The translations under genes were made by a program, and so were the position numbers. A stretch of DNA of 64,000 bases from Corynebacterium pygosceleis. Its GTDB lineage: Bacteria > Actinomycetota > Actinomycetes > Mycobacteriales > Mycobacteriaceae. Positions 40,581-49,952 of the stretch are shown one piece after another (the stretch's first letter is position 1; every line of letters starts with the position of its first letter). Below the pieces are notes generated by a model. That model was not told where the DNA came from. It did not search any database and was given only the letters and a program-made list of their open reading frames with translations. Location of the stretch: contig NZ_JAENIQ020000003.1 in assembly GCF_016595275.2 (NCBI RefSeq), forward strand, positions 310,001 through 374,000, given 5' to 3'.

Positions 40581-41999
40581 GTGACCGACACCCGACCCGC
40601 ATCCCCCGTCCTGCCCGAGAAACAGGCCTGGCGTGCACTCGCCGCGCTGTGCATCGGATTCTTCATGATCCTCCTCGACCAGACGGTCGTGGCCGTGGCG
40701 ACACCCCAGTTCCAGACCGAACTCGGTGCCTCACTCAACGCCGTCGTCTGGGTCACCTCCATCTACCTCATCACCTTCGCTGTCCCGCTGCTCGTCACCG
40801 GACGTCTCGGCGACCGGTACGGGCAGCGCAACGTCTACCTCGTCGGCATGGTCATCTTCACCCTCTCCTCGCTGGCCTGCGGGCTCGCGCCGGGGGTCGA
40901 GTGGCTGATCGTCGCCCGTGCACTCCAGGGACTCGGGGCGTCGATACTCACCCCGCAGACGATGAGTGTCATCAACCGGATCTTCGCCCGGGAACGACGT
41001 GGTGCGGCCATGGGGATCTGGGGTGCCGTCGCCGGTTTCGCCTCACTCGCCGGGCCGTTGCTCGGTGGCCTGATCACCGGGACCCTCGGCTGGCAGTGGA
41101 TCTTCTTCATCAACATCCCCTTCGGTGTCCTGAGCCTGGTCATGGTGGTGAAATGGGTACCGTCGATGCCCACGGTCACGCGCCGGGTGGACGGACTCAG
41201 CGTCCTGCTGTCCCTCCTGGCGGTCTTCGGTGTGGTCTACGCGATGCAGCAGGGGCCGAAGCTGCACTGGCCGACGTGGATCTGGTTCGTGTTCCTCGGC
41301 GGGGTGGTGGCCCTGCTGCTGTTCCTCCGTCGGCAGCACACCACAGGGGAGAGAGGTGCGGACCCCCTCGTCCCGCTGGGCATCTTCCACGACCGGAACT
41401 TCTCCATCGGGGCGTTCTCCATCGCGACCATGGGCTTCGCCGTCGCCTCGATCGCGCTGCCGATGATGATCTACCTCCAGGACGGTCTCGGGATGAGCGC
41501 GGAGAAGGCGGGTCTCATGCTCGTTCCCACCGCCGTGATCTCGGGTGTCCTCTCACCGTTCGTCGGCAGACTCGCCGACCGTGTGCACCCCCGGGTCCTG
41601 TCGATGATCGGATTCGGGGCGATGACGGTGGCCGTCGGACTGCTCGCGGCGGTCATGCGCGACGGGGTGTCCGTCTGGTGGATCCTGGTGCCGGTCGTGC
41701 TCATGGGTGTCGGGCACGGGTTCATCTGGTCGCCCAATTCGGCGACCACGATGCGGGATCTTCCACCGCAACGACTCGGCGCCGCCTCAGGTGTGTACAA
41801 CACCACACGGCAGGTCGGATCCGTCATCGGTGCGGCCGCCGTGGGCGCCGCGATGCAGATCGGAGCTGCGAGAACCTCCCTCGGGAACGCCATGGGCAAC
41901 GCCGTCATCATCACCGCCTGCGTACTGTTCCTTGGTTTTGTGTCCGTTTCCTTCTTCAGATCCTCTTCCGAACGGGCATCCGGCAGCGTGGCGGACTAG
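40581..41999 (+). CDS. DHA2-family MFS transporter (14-TM, EmrB/QacA type)
   Basis: A 472-residue transporter. Motif D1 is [13 protein letters not shown] (31-43), motif [15 protein letters not shown] (about 73-87) and motif [17 protein letters not shown] (about 148-163). About 14 hydrophobic segments are visible, as in DHA2 exporters for drugs, dyes or organic ions. A highly polar loop ([14 protein letters not shown]) lies near residue 250. The GTG at 40581 has no ribosome-binding site but a TAGGAT box six bases upstream. Confidence 0.9.
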   Translation: MTDTRPASPVLPEKQAWRALAALCIGFFMILLDQTVVAVATPQFQTELGASLNAVVWVTSIYLITFAVPLLVTGRLGDRYGQRNVYLVGMVIFTLSSLACGLAPGVEWLIVARALQGLGASILTPQTMSVINRIFARERRGAAMGIWGAVAGFASLAGPLLGGLITGTLGWQWIFFINIPFGVLSLVMVVKWVPSMPTVTRRVDGLSVLLSLLAVFGVVYAMQQGPKLHWPTWIWFVFLGGVVALLLFLRRQHTTGERGADPLVPLGIFHDRNFSIGAFSIATMGFAVASIALPMMIYLQDGLGMSAEKAGLMLVPTAVISGVLSPFVGRLADRVHPRVLSMIGFGAMTVAVGLLAAVMRDGVSVWWILVPVVLMGVGHGFIWSPNSATTMRDLPPQRLGAASGVYNTTRQVGSVIGAAAVGAAMQIGAARTSLGNAMGNAVIITACVLFLGFVSVSFFRSSSERASGSVAD

Positions 42000-42002
42000 G
42001 AT
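41997..42002 (+). promoter_or_regulatory. -10 element of pfkA overlapping a stop codon
   Basis: TAGGAT includes the TAG stop of the upstream MFS gene and ends seven bases before the pfkA ATG. The six G after it can also act as a poor ribosome-binding site. Confidence 0.5.
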
Positions 42003-42009
42003 GGGGGGC

Positions 42010-43041
42010 ATGCGAATTGCGACACTGACCTCCGGCGGCGACTGCCCCGGCCTCAACGCTGTCATCCGCGGAATCGTCCGCACCGCCAGTTCGGATTACG
42101 GATCGACCGTCGTCGGTTACCAGGACGGTTGGGTCGGTCTCATGGAGGACCGCCGTGTCCAGCTCTACGACGACGAATCCATCGACCGGATTCTCCTCCG
42201 CGGCGGAACGATTCTCGGGACCGGTCGTCTGCACCCGGACCGTTTCAAGAACGGACTGGACCAGATCAAGGCGAATCTCGCCGACGCCGGCATCGACGCG
42301 CTCATCCCGATCGGCGGCGAGGGCACGCTCAAGGGTGCGAAGTGGCTCTCCGACAACGGCATTCCGGTCGTCGGCGTCCCGAAGACAATCGACAACGACG
42401 TCAACGGCACGGACTACACCTTCGGTTTCGACACCGCCGTCTCCGTGGCGACCGACGCCATCGACCGGCTGCACACCACCGCCGAGTCCCACAACCGTGT
42501 CATGATCGTCGAGGTCATGGGCCGTCACGTCGGCTGGATCGCACTGCACGCCGGCATGGCCGGTGGCGCGCACTACATCGTGATCCCCGAGCAGCCCTTC
42601 GACATCGCTGAGATCTGCAAGGCCATGGAGCGTCGTTTCCAGATGGGCGAGAAGTACGGCATCGTCGTCGTCGCAGAGGGGGCCATGCCCAAGGAGGGCA
42701 CCATGGAACTCAAGTCCGGGGGAGTGGACCAGTTCGGTCACGAGATCTTCACCGGAATGGGACAGCAGATCGCCGACGAGATCCAGGCACGCGCCGGGCA
42801 CGACGTCCGTACCACGGTCCTCGGCCACATCCAGCGCGGCGGCACCCCGACCGCCTACGACCGGGTCCTGGCGACCCGTTACGGTGTGCACGCCGCACGG
42901 GCCTGCCACACCGGGGACTTCGGGAAGGTCGTCGCCCTCAAGGGGGAGCACATCAACCTCATCGGTCTCGAGGAGGCCGTCGGACAGCTCAAGAGCGTGC
43001 CCGAGGGCCGCTACCGGACCGCACAGGCGTTGTTCGGCTGA
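42010..43041 (+). CDS. pfkA: 6-phosphofructokinase
   Basis: Phosphorylates fructose-6-phosphate, the committed step of glycolysis. The 343-residue protein has the nucleotide loop [13 protein letters not shown] (8-20), [10 protein letters not shown] (about 97-106), the catalytic base in [12 protein letters not shown] and the substrate loop [10 protein letters not shown]. Gly in GGEGT, equivalent to E. coli Gly104, indicates ATP rather than PPi use. Lys in PKTIDND, equivalent to E. coli Gly124, is typical of the actinobacterial group. ATG 42010 sets the family length; upstream frame belongs to no gene. Confidence 0.95.
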   Translation: MRIATLTSGGDCPGLNAVIRGIVRTASSDYGSTVVGYQDGWVGLMEDRRVQLYDDESIDRILLRGGTILGTGRLHPDRFKNGLDQIKANLADAGIDALIPIGGEGTLKGAKWLSDNGIPVVGVPKTIDNDVNGTDYTFGFDTAVSVATDAIDRLHTTAESHNRVMIVEVMGRHVGWIALHAGMAGGAHYIVIPEQPFDIAEICKAMERRFQMGEKYGIVVVAEGAMPKEGTMELKSGGVDQFGHEIFTGMGQQIADEIQARAGHDVRTTVLGHIQRGGTPTAYDRVLATRYGVHAARACHTGDFGKVVALKGEHINLIGLEEAVGQLKSVPEGRYRTAQALFG

Positions 43042-43067
43042 CCCCCACCGCGCCACACGAGCCGGTC

Positions 43068-43104
43068 ACCACCCCGGAAGAACCGACGGTTCTTCCGGGG
43101 TGGT
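43068..43104 (+). terminator. Terminator of pfkA
   Basis: A 17-bp perfect stem (43068-43084 with 43088-43104), a three-base loop, followed by CCTCTTTG. It lies 26 bases after the pfkA stop. Confidence 0.88.
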
Positions 43105-43157
43105 CCTCTTTGACGTCCACAGGGAGCACCCAGGTACGGCGTCTACACTGTGAGCGC

Positions 43158-43700
43158 ATGCGTACCGTGACACCTCCAGAGAGTTCGCCGGTCGAACGTC
43201 GTCACATCGTTGTCGCGCTGGTGCTCAACATCGCCGTCATCACGGCACTGACCCTGTTCAAGTTCATCTTCGTCATCGCCGGTCTCTGGTCGACCGCGGC
43301 ACATCGGACCAGGGACATCCGTCTGATCCCCTTCGGTGAGTTGTCCACGGCCCACGTCTGGTACGGCCCGCCCCTCAACATCATGGGCAACATCGCCCTG
43401 TTCCTCCCCTTCGGGGCCCTGGTCTGTCTCCTGTACCGGAACCACGGAGACCGGATACGCCGGACGGCGCTGACGGGGCTCGGTGTCAGTCTGCTCATCG
43501 AGACCCTCCAGTTCGTCTTCGCGGTCGGCTACTCGGACATCGACGATCTCATGCTCAACACCGCCGGTGCCGCCGTCGGCGCGTGGTTCGCGGACCGCAA
43601 CAGTCCCCACAGGGAGGGCCTCATCATCGGTGTCTCCGTGGTGTTCGTGCTCGTCATCTTCCTTCTGCTGGCCCTCGGTCCGAGACACGCACGTGTCTGA
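43158..43700 (+). CDS. VanZ-family membrane protein
   Basis: A 180-residue protein with four to five membrane segments and the VanZ domain pattern: [11 protein letters not shown] (about 50-60), [19 protein letters not shown] (about 72-90), then [36 protein letters not shown] (about 108-143). VanZ itself confers low-level teicoplanin resistance, but most family members are of unknown function. ATG 43158 has TACACT eight bases upstream and no ribosome-binding site. It sits alone between pfkA and gatB. Confidence 0.85.
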   Translation: MRTVTPPESSPVERRHIVVALVLNIAVITALTLFKFIFVIAGLWSTAAHRTRDIRLIPFGELSTAHVWYGPPLNIMGNIALFLPFGALVCLLYRNHGDRIRRTALTGLGVSLLIETLQFVFAVGYSDIDDLMLNTAGAAVGAWFADRNSPHREGLIIGVSVVFVLVIFLLLALGPRHARV

Positions 43701-43770
43701 CCGTCACCCGGATCCCACCGTCGTCCGGGCGAGTCGGGGAGTGGACGCGCGGTACCGGACCGGGAGCCGT

Positions 43771-43776
43771 TAGACT
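43771..43776 (+). promoter_or_regulatory. -10 element of gatB (leaderless)
   Basis: TAGACT followed by seven bases and the gatB ATG. This means gatB has its own promoter apart from gatCA. Confidence 0.6.
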
Positions 43777-43783
43777 GTCGGAC

Positions 43784-45289
43784 ATGACTGCTCCGGTAAA
43801 TGATCTGATGGATTTCGATGAGGTACTCACGCGCTTCGACCCGGTGATGGGGCTCGAGGTGCACGTCGAGCTGGCGACCGAGACGAAGATGTTCTCGGCG
43901 TCCTCCGCGAACTTCGGTTCCGCACCGAACTCGAACGTCGACCCCGTCAGCCTCGGGCTCCCGGGGGCGCTGCCCGTCGTCAACGCGAAGGGCGTCGAGT
44001 GGGCGATCAAGATCGGTCTCGCACTGAACTGCTCCATCGCGGAATCCTCGCGCTTCGCCCGGAAGAACTACTTCTACCCGGACCAGCCGAAGAACTACCA
44101 GATCTCCCAGTACGACGAACCCATCGCGTACGACGGGTACCTCGACGTCGTCCTCGACGACGGGACCACGTGGCGCGTCGAGATCGAGCGCGCCCACATG
44201 GAGGAGGACACCGGCAAGCTCACCCACCTCGGTGGCTCGGAGGGACGCATCCAGGGCGCCACGTCGTCCCTGGTGGACTGCAACCGGGCCGGTGTTCCGC
44301 TCATCGAGATCGTGACCAAGCCGATCGAGGGGGCCGGTGAACGCGCTCCGGAGGTCGCCCGCGCCTACGTCAGTGCACTCCGGGACCTGGTCAAGGCTCT
44401 CGGTGTGTCGGACGCCCGCATGGATCAGGGCTCGATGCGCGTCGACTCGAATCTCTCCCTCCGGCCCGTCGGTCAGACCGAGTTCGGCACCCGCACCGAG
44501 ACCAAGAACATCAACTCCCTGAAATCCGTCGAACAGGCCGTGCGCTACGAGATGCAGCGTCAGGCACGCGTCATCACCGACGGTGGCTCCATCCGCCAGG
44601 AGACCCGGCACTACCACGAGACGGACGGCTCCACGACGGCCGGACGCATCAAGGAGACCGCCGAGGAGTACCGCTACTTCAATGACCCGGACCTTCCGCC
44701 GGTCATCGCCCCCCGCGAGTGGGTCGAGGAGATCCGGGCGACCCTTCCGGAGCTGCCCTGGGTGCGCAAGGCCCGGATCCGGGAGGAGTGGAATCTCTCC
44801 GACGCCGAGATGCGTGATCTCGTCAACGCCGGGGCCCTGGATCTCATCATCTCCACCGTGGAGGAGGGGGCGACCCCCGCCGAGGCACGGTCCTGGTGGG
44901 TCTCCTACCTCACGCAGAAGGCCAACGAGTCCGGGGTCGAACTGGAACAGCTCACCATCACCCCGGCGCAGGTCGCCCACGTCGCAGCACTGGTCAAGGA
45001 AGGGAAGTTGACCAATAAGCTCGCCCGGCAGGCGGTCGACGGTGTTCTCGCGGGTGAGGGGGACGTCGACGAGGTCGTCGCCGCCCGTGGCCTGGAGGTC
45101 GTCCGCGACGACGGAGCCATCGAGAAGGCCGTCGACGAGGCGCTCGCCGCCAACCCGGACATCGTGGAGAAGATCCGGGGCGGCAACGCCAAGGCCGGCG
45201 GTGCCATCGTCGGTGCCGTCATGAAGGCCACCCGGGGCAAAGCCGATCCCGCCCTGGTGAACAAGCTCATCGCGGAGAAGTGCCGCTGA
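43784..45289 (+). CDS. gatB: Asp-tRNA(Asn)/Glu-tRNA(Gln) amidotransferase subunit B
   Basis: Kinase/tRNA-binding subunit that activates the misacylated Glu or Asp before amidation. The 501-residue protein has the cradle domain ([62 protein letters not shown]), zinc-independent core ([25 protein letters not shown]) and the C-terminal YqeY/tail domain (about 385-500). ATG 43784 has TAGACT seven bases upstream; the longer open frame to 43583 lies in non-coding DNA. Confidence 0.96.
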   Translation: MTAPVNDLMDFDEVLTRFDPVMGLEVHVELATETKMFSASSANFGSAPNSNVDPVSLGLPGALPVVNAKGVEWAIKIGLALNCSIAESSRFARKNYFYPDQPKNYQISQYDEPIAYDGYLDVVLDDGTTWRVEIERAHMEEDTGKLTHLGGSEGRIQGATSSLVDCNRAGVPLIEIVTKPIEGAGERAPEVARAYVSALRDLVKALGVSDARMDQGSMRVDSNLSLRPVGQTEFGTRTETKNINSLKSVEQAVRYEMQRQARVITDGGSIRQETRHYHETDGSTTAGRIKETAEEYRYFNDPDLPPVIAPREWVEEIRATLPELPWVRKARIREEWNLSDAEMRDLVNAGALDLIISTVEEGATPAEARSWWVSYLTQKANESGVELEQLTITPAQVAHVAALVKEGKLTNKLARQAVDGVLAGEGDVDEVVAARGLEVVRDDGAIEKAVDEALAANPDIVEKIRGGNAKAGGAIVGAVMKATRGKADPALVNKLIAEKCR

Positions 45290-45311
45290 CACCCGCGCGG
45301 TGACCGGATCG

Positions 45312-45356
45312 CGGGGACGGGGGGACGGAAAAACCGTCCCCCCGTCCCCGTCTTTT
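45312..45356 (+). terminator. Intrinsic terminator of gatB
   Basis: A 17-bp stem (45312-45328 with 45334-45350), A5 loop, then TCTTTT. It is the most classical rho-independent terminator in the window. Confidence 0.92.
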
Positions 45357-45704
45357 GCCGGTGTCTCCCGGATCCTCCGCGTGAACCGTTTCGATCCACC
45401 CCGGACATTCCCCGGACGGAGGCGAACCCCTCCGTTCCCCTGATACGGGTGAGCGGTCCCGGGACGCCACGGGAGCGTGCCGCCCAGGTCCTCCAGGGAC
45501 GGATTCAGGTGGTTCTTGCAGTGGGAATGCGGCCCGGCCGGGTCCGCCGGACAGGAGCGCCACGCGAATGAATCCGTGAGACAGATCAGATCAATGCAGG
45601 CAATCGGCCCGGACATCGTTAGAATCTCCTCTGGCGATCCCCGGAGCGGGGACCCGCCACCCGAATACAGTGTTCGACGATTCTCCGGAGAGGGAGACAC
45701 CCAC
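45357..45704 (+). promoter_or_regulatory. 348-base promoter/leader region of the YkvI-family gene
   Basis: No gene is supported. TAGAAT at 45620-45625 is a good -10 candidate, giving a leader of about 70 bases with a GATCCCCGGAGCGGGGA hairpin-like stretch (45634-45650). AGGGAG at 45691-45696 is the ribosome-binding site. No known riboswitch pattern was recognised in the 260 bases before the promoter. Confidence 0.45.
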
Positions 45705-46997
45705 ATGTTGAAACGAGTAATGGCAATCGCGATGGCCTTCGTCGGCCTGAGCGTCGGCGCCGGATTCGCATCCGGTCAGGAGGTGCTCCAGTTCTTCGTC
45801 GTCTTCGGCCACGCCGGTCTCTGGGGTGCCGTCACCGTCGCGCTCATGATGTGCGTCGTCGGCCTCGTCATCCTGCAACTCGGCAGCTACTACCAGGCCA
45901 CCGAACACACCGCCGTGTTCGACCAGGTGGCGCACCCGGTCGCCGCGAAGTTCCTCGACGGCTCCGTGATGCTGACCATCTTCTCACTGGGCATGGTCAT
46001 GTTCGCCGGTGCGGGTGCGAACCTCAACCAGCAGTTCGGCCTCCCCGTGTGGGTCGGGGCCGTCATCCTTCTCGTACTCGTCCTGGTGCTCGGTCGACTC
46101 GACGTTGACAAGGTGAGCAACATCATCGGGGCGATCACCCCGGGCATCATTCTCTTCATCATCATCGCCGCGCTCTACGCCTTCGCGACAGCCCCCGATG
46201 ACTGGTCACACCTCGAGGCCTCCGCCTCGACGATCTACACCACCCTGCCGAACGTCTGGGTCGCCTCCCTGAACTACCTCGGCTTCTCCCTGATCGTCGT
46301 CGTCTCCATGTCGATCGTCATCGGCGGTTACTACCTCAACGCCCGTATCGCGGGTGTCGGCGGGCTCCTCGGTGGCGGAATCTTCGGGCTGATGCTGTGC
46401 CTCGTCGCCTCCTCGCTGTTCCTCAAGGTGGACATGCTCAAGGACGACGCGATGCCGATGCTGACCCTCGTGGGCCTCATGCACCCGGTCATGGGCACAC
46501 TGATGTCGGTGGCGATCTACGGCATGATCTTCAACTCCGCGCTGGGCATGTTCTACGCCCTGACCCGTCGCCTGACGGTGAACAAGCCGCAGAACTTCAA
46601 CTCCACGTTCGTCGTCGCGGTGCTCGTCGGTTTCGCCCTCAGCTTCTTCGGGTTCCAGACCCTGGTCACCTACCTGTACCCGTTGCTCGGTTATGTCGGT
46701 GTCGCCCTGATGTTCGTCCTGGTGTACGCCTGGGTGCGCGATCGCGGCATGATCGTCAACGAGGTCAAGCGGCGTCAGCGTATCCGTGAGCTCGTCACCC
46801 GTAAGCTCGACCCCAAGCGGAAGTTCACGGCGGGCCACCAGCGTGAACTGACCCGCCGTCTGAAGGCCTCGAACATCGACGAGGAGGAGATGGCCGCGAC
46901 CGTCCGGGAGAAGGTCGCACGTCAGCTCGACGAGGATGAATCGGTCGACTTCTCCATCGACGAAAACTCCGGGGACGGTTCACCCCGCGTGAGGTGA
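45705..46997 (+). CDS. YkvI-family membrane protein (APC-superfamily-like)
   Basis: A 430-residue protein with about ten membrane segments over residues 1-345 and a cytoplasmic charged tail (about 350-430). The N-terminus, AIAMAFVGLSVGAGFASGQEVLQFF (about 6-30), is the hallmark of the YkvI family, related to amino-acid/cation transporters (GASGQE resembles an unwound TM1). The tail is rich in Lys, Arg, Glu and Asp, which suggests a regulatory cytoplasmic domain. Substrate is unknown. ATG 45705 has AGGGAG upstream; longer upstream frame has no support. Confidence 0.85.
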   Translation: MLKRVMAIAMAFVGLSVGAGFASGQEVLQFFVVFGHAGLWGAVTVALMMCVVGLVILQLGSYYQATEHTAVFDQVAHPVAAKFLDGSVMLTIFSLGMVMFAGAGANLNQQFGLPVWVGAVILLVLVLVLGRLDVDKVSNIIGAITPGIILFIIIAALYAFATAPDDWSHLEASASTIYTTLPNVWVASLNYLGFSLIVVVSMSIVIGGYYLNARIAGVGGLLGGGIFGLMLCLVASSLFLKVDMLKDDAMPMLTLVGLMHPVMGTLMSVAIYGMIFNSALGMFYALTRRLTVNKPQNFNSTFVVAVLVGFALSFFGFQTLVTYLYPLLGYVGVALMFVLVYAWVRDRGMIVNEVKRRQRIRELVTRKLDPKRKFTAGHQRELTRRLKASNIDEEEMAATVREKVARQLDEDESVDFSIDENSGDGSPRVR

Positions 46998-47010
46998 CGC
47001 ATGTCCGGGC

Positions 47011-47051
47011 CGAGGCCCCGCTCCCCGTGACAGACGGGAAGCGGGGCCTCG
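47011..47051. terminator. Bidirectional terminator between the YkvI gene and the PL8 gene
   Basis: CGAGGCCCCGCT and AGCGGGGCCTCG arms with CCCGT/ACGGG inside, one C-A mismatch and a short loop. It lies between convergent genes. Confidence 0.82.
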
Positions 47052-47077
47052 GTGGTGTCGGGCCGTCCGGCGTGTCA

Positions 47078-49540
47078 CTAGGACGAGAAGAAGGAGCTGC
47101 CGCCGGTGACGCTCCCGAAACTCAGGCCCCCGGTGGACGACTCGCCGCTAGGTGGCGGCGTCGTCCCCCTCCTACGGAGGACGACCGTACGGGAGGCACC
47201 TTCGCGGCCGGCGGTGTCGACGACGAGGGTGGTGGCGGTGGGGGTCGCCGTCACACTGACGCCTTCGCCGGTGGAAACCGGCCATTCACCGGGCACCGTG
47301 ATCGTCACGTTCGCCGCTTCCTGGGTGGGGTCCGCCGCTGTGACGGTCACCGTGTCTGTGCCGTACTCGGCGAGAACGATCGAAGGCTGCCCGAACTCCC
47401 AGTTCGCGTAGGTCCCCGGTTCCCAGACCGCGAAGCCGGTGGTCGAACCGACCTGGACGACCTGTGCGCTCCGGTCGTTCCGCTCGATTTTCGCGGCGGC
47501 GGCGGGGCCGCTCAGCGCCTCCGCGATCCGGCGGGTCTCCCCGGCGCTGGCACGGGGGAGCAGGATCCATCCGCCCGCGTTCTCGGACTCACCGACATGG
47601 TCGAACTGGATGGTCGCCCAGGTACGGGTGACGGGTTCGTCGGCCCCCGGGTACCCGGTGCGGAACGGGTTGACGTTCAACCACGTGTTGGTGCGTTCGG
47701 TGACGCTCGCCCGGACCGTTCCCGGGGTGAGGAAGACGTAGCCGGCGACACCGTCCAGGTGCGCCCAGGTCGGATTCGTGACGGTTGATTCCCCGGTGAC
47801 CCGGTTACCGTCGACGGTGAGCACCGGATCGCCGTTCTCGCCCATGTTGCGGTGCTCGACGACCGTCATCGCCGGGCTGTCGGGTGCGGTGACACCACCG
47901 ACCAGCTCCACGACGGAATCGGGTGTTCCGAACCAGAGTCGTCGGGCTTCGAGGCCATTGAGATCGGGCCCGATCAGGTGCATACCGGCGAGACTGAGCG
48001 GACCACTGGTCAATCCACCCGTCCATTCGTTCTGCGGGGTGTCGACACCCCAGGAGTCGCCGACGCCCCGTTCGAGTTCCCGGTGGTCGACCGTCGTCCC
48101 GGTCGGTGCCGAATAGTCGACGGTGCACCAGAAACCGTCCTCGTACTGGCCCATGTTCTCCGGGAGCATGAGATAGCGCATGCCGCTGCCGGTACGGGAA
48201 CCGAGTTCGTTCTCCCGATTGCCGTACTCGTACCAGGAGATCCGCTTCGAACACATCGACACCGCGACGGTCCAGTCCGCACTGCGGTGGACGAGTCTGT
48301 CCATCGACGTGAACATCTTCGGTTCGGAGAGTGCTGGTGCCGCGGGGAAACTCATCGCACGGTTCACGAGTGCGAGCTGCGACATGCTGCCCGTGTCCGT
48401 GAAATCGTTGTAGGTGTTTCGGTGCAGCCACCCGGAGCAGAGTCCGCGCCAGCGCTCCGCGTACTCGGCGGGTGCGCGCTCCGCGAGACGGATGATCGAG
48501 GTCAGAATGGATATGCCGTGGGATGACCCGGGCTCGATCTTGCGGGAGATGGATCGACCACGGACCCCGTCGATGGCCTGTCCCTCCACGATGATCGGGA
48601 TGTAGGCCTGGTCCACGAGGTAGTAGACACGTTGCTTCCCTTCCTCGCTGATGTCGAATGTGGTGCCGGCGACCAGATCGAACATGAGGGAGAGCCCCGA
48701 GATGAGCACGTTGCCGTATGCACCGGTGTACGGGATGTGGGTGTGCTGGACGAAGGAACCGTCCCGGTAGAAACCGTCTCCGGTCTCGACGTACCGCCAG
48801 GTGTCGGACAGGCCGTTGAGGGCATCGCGGAGTCGCGTCTCGTCCTCCGCCGCGATCGCGGCGCATGCCACCGCACGGCAGAGATCCAGTCGGTTGGCAC
48901 CGGTGGACGTCTTGCGTGACGCCCCCTTGTTGATCTCCTGTTCGGTCGGGTCCGGAATGAAGTGGGCGATTCCCGCGGCGGCCTTCGCCATGGTGTCGGC
49001 GGGGATTTCGTCCCCCAGCAGACACATGACGTCGCCGACGGCACGGGCCGCACCGGACTCCCAGTCCCACCAGTTCCCGTACTCGAACTGGCCCGGGTTG
49101 TAACGCAGGTCCAGGAACCTGTCCAGTGCGGTGACCGCCGCCTCGAGTACCTCCGGGCTCTTGTGGTGCCGGGAACCCGGGATCGACCAGCCGTTGGCGA
49201 GTGTGAGGATGCTGCGCGCCGTGGAGGTGATGTCGGGGGCTTTCTCGTCCGCGAGGTTTTTGCTCCTGAACACTGTTGTCTCGGCCTCCGGTCCGGTGGC
49301 CAGATCATCGAGTGCCCGGTCAACGGACCGGTCCAGTGACGCGAGGAGGGGAGTGAACGCGGCGTCGGAGGGATCGAAGAGATGTCGCGAGGTGATGATG
49401 TCGATCCAGCGTTCGCGTAACTCGCGGAAGAGGGGTGCGGGGATCTCCGCTGCGGCAGCCTCCCGGAACACGCTCCCCAGAGCGGCGATCACGCCGGCTG
49501 TGGCGGACGCCTTCAGGAATGTTCGGCGGTTCAGATTCAT
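47078..49540 (-). CDS. Tat-exported polysaccharide lyase family 8 (hyaluronate/chondroitin/xanthan lyase type)
   Basis: An 820-residue secreted enzyme. The start at 49540 has AAGGAG nearby and gives a Tat signal: NRRTFLK at 4-10 and a hydrophobic stretch ending at AAAA near 31. Next come the alpha/alpha toroid and the beta-sandwich domains of PL8. Catalytic candidates by alignment with streptococcal hyaluronate lyase are Asn216 (TGANRLDL), His266 and Tyr275 (QHTHIPYTGAYG). NWWDWE (156-161) is the aromatic patch. It should cleave uronic-acid polysaccharides by beta-elimination; the exact substrate is unknown. The Gly/Ser-rich C-terminus ends SSFFSS without a sorting motif. Confidence 0.9.
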   Translation of the reverse strand: MNLNRRTFLKASATAGVIAALGSVFREAAAAEIPAPLFRELRERWIDIITSRHLFDPSDAAFTPLLASLDRSVDRALDDLATGPEAETTVFRSKNLADEKAPDITSTARSILTLANGWSIPGSRHHKSPEVLEAAVTALDRFLDLRYNPGQFEYGNWWDWESGAARAVGDVMCLLGDEIPADTMAKAAAGIAHFIPDPTEQEINKGASRKTSTGANRLDLCRAVACAAIAAEDETRLRDALNGLSDTWRYVETGDGFYRDGSFVQHTHIPYTGAYGNVLISGLSLMFDLVAGTTFDISEEGKQRVYYLVDQAYIPIIVEGQAIDGVRGRSISRKIEPGSSHGISILTSIIRLAERAPAEYAERWRGLCSGWLHRNTYNDFTDTGSMSQLALVNRAMSFPAAPALSEPKMFTSMDRLVHRSADWTVAVSMCSKRISWYEYGNRENELGSRTGSGMRYLMLPENMGQYEDGFWCTVDYSAPTGTTVDHRELERGVGDSWGVDTPQNEWTGGLTSGPLSLAGMHLIGPDLNGLEARRLWFGTPDSVVELVGGVTAPDSPAMTVVEHRNMGENGDPVLTVDGNRVTGESTVTNPTWAHLDGVAGYVFLTPGTVRASVTERTNTWLNVNPFRTGYPGADEPVTRTWATIQFDHVGESENAGGWILLPRASAGETRRIAEALSGPAAAAKIERNDRSAQVVQVGSTTGFAVWEPGTYANWEFGQPSIVLAEYGTDTVTVTAADPTQEAANVTITVPGEWPVSTGEGVSVTATPTATTLVVDTAGREGASRTVVLRRRGTTPPPSGESSTGGLSFGSVTGGSSFFSS

Positions 49541-49952
49541 AGATGCTCCTTGGTGATCCATGTGCCGTGCCACGACGGTGCTGTTGTTTCCGTCATGACG
49601 ACACGTCACGGGCCGGGATCCGGAATCGTCCGGTCCGGTTTTCTCATGCCCGGGGACGGGCCCCTGGTAACACCACCATAAGTTGTGACGAGGTCTGTCT
49701 AACGGTGTTACATGCAATGTCGGTCACATGCGGTCGGTGTTGTCGGGGTCCCGGTTCCGCTGTCCGTGTGTTTCACCGGTTCCGTCACCCCCGTTCAGTC
49801 GTGAAGTCGGTGGTCGGTGTCCGCGGGAGGTTATCGCCCGGTCGATCCCGGTGATCCGTGTGTGGCGGAATCGACACCCAACGGACACCGGGGAGGGGAC
49901 GCGTCGGGATCGGACGTCGACAAGTGAATCTCCCCGGGGCAGACTGGTGGGC
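49541..49952. promoter_or_regulatory. 412-base divergent region between the lyase and the aldo/keto reductase
   Basis: No gene is supported. It holds the minus-strand promoter described separately (49675-49702). An AT-richer block with TGTTACATGCAATG follows it at about 49707-49720 and could be an operator. On the plus strand CAGACT (49940-49945) lies seven bases before the reductase ATG, a weak -10. Confidence 0.45.
49675..49702 (-). promoter_or_regulatory. Promoter of the polysaccharide lyase gene
   Basis: On the minus strand TTAGAC (49702 to 49697) and TATGGT (49680 to 49675) are 16 bases apart. The predicted start is near 49668, with a leader of about 130 bases. Confidence 0.5.

Noticed and set aside
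45357-45620. A possible riboswitch upstream of the YkvI-family gene.
   Set aside because: I could not match the region to any known riboswitch consensus, and it lies mostly upstream of the likely promoter.
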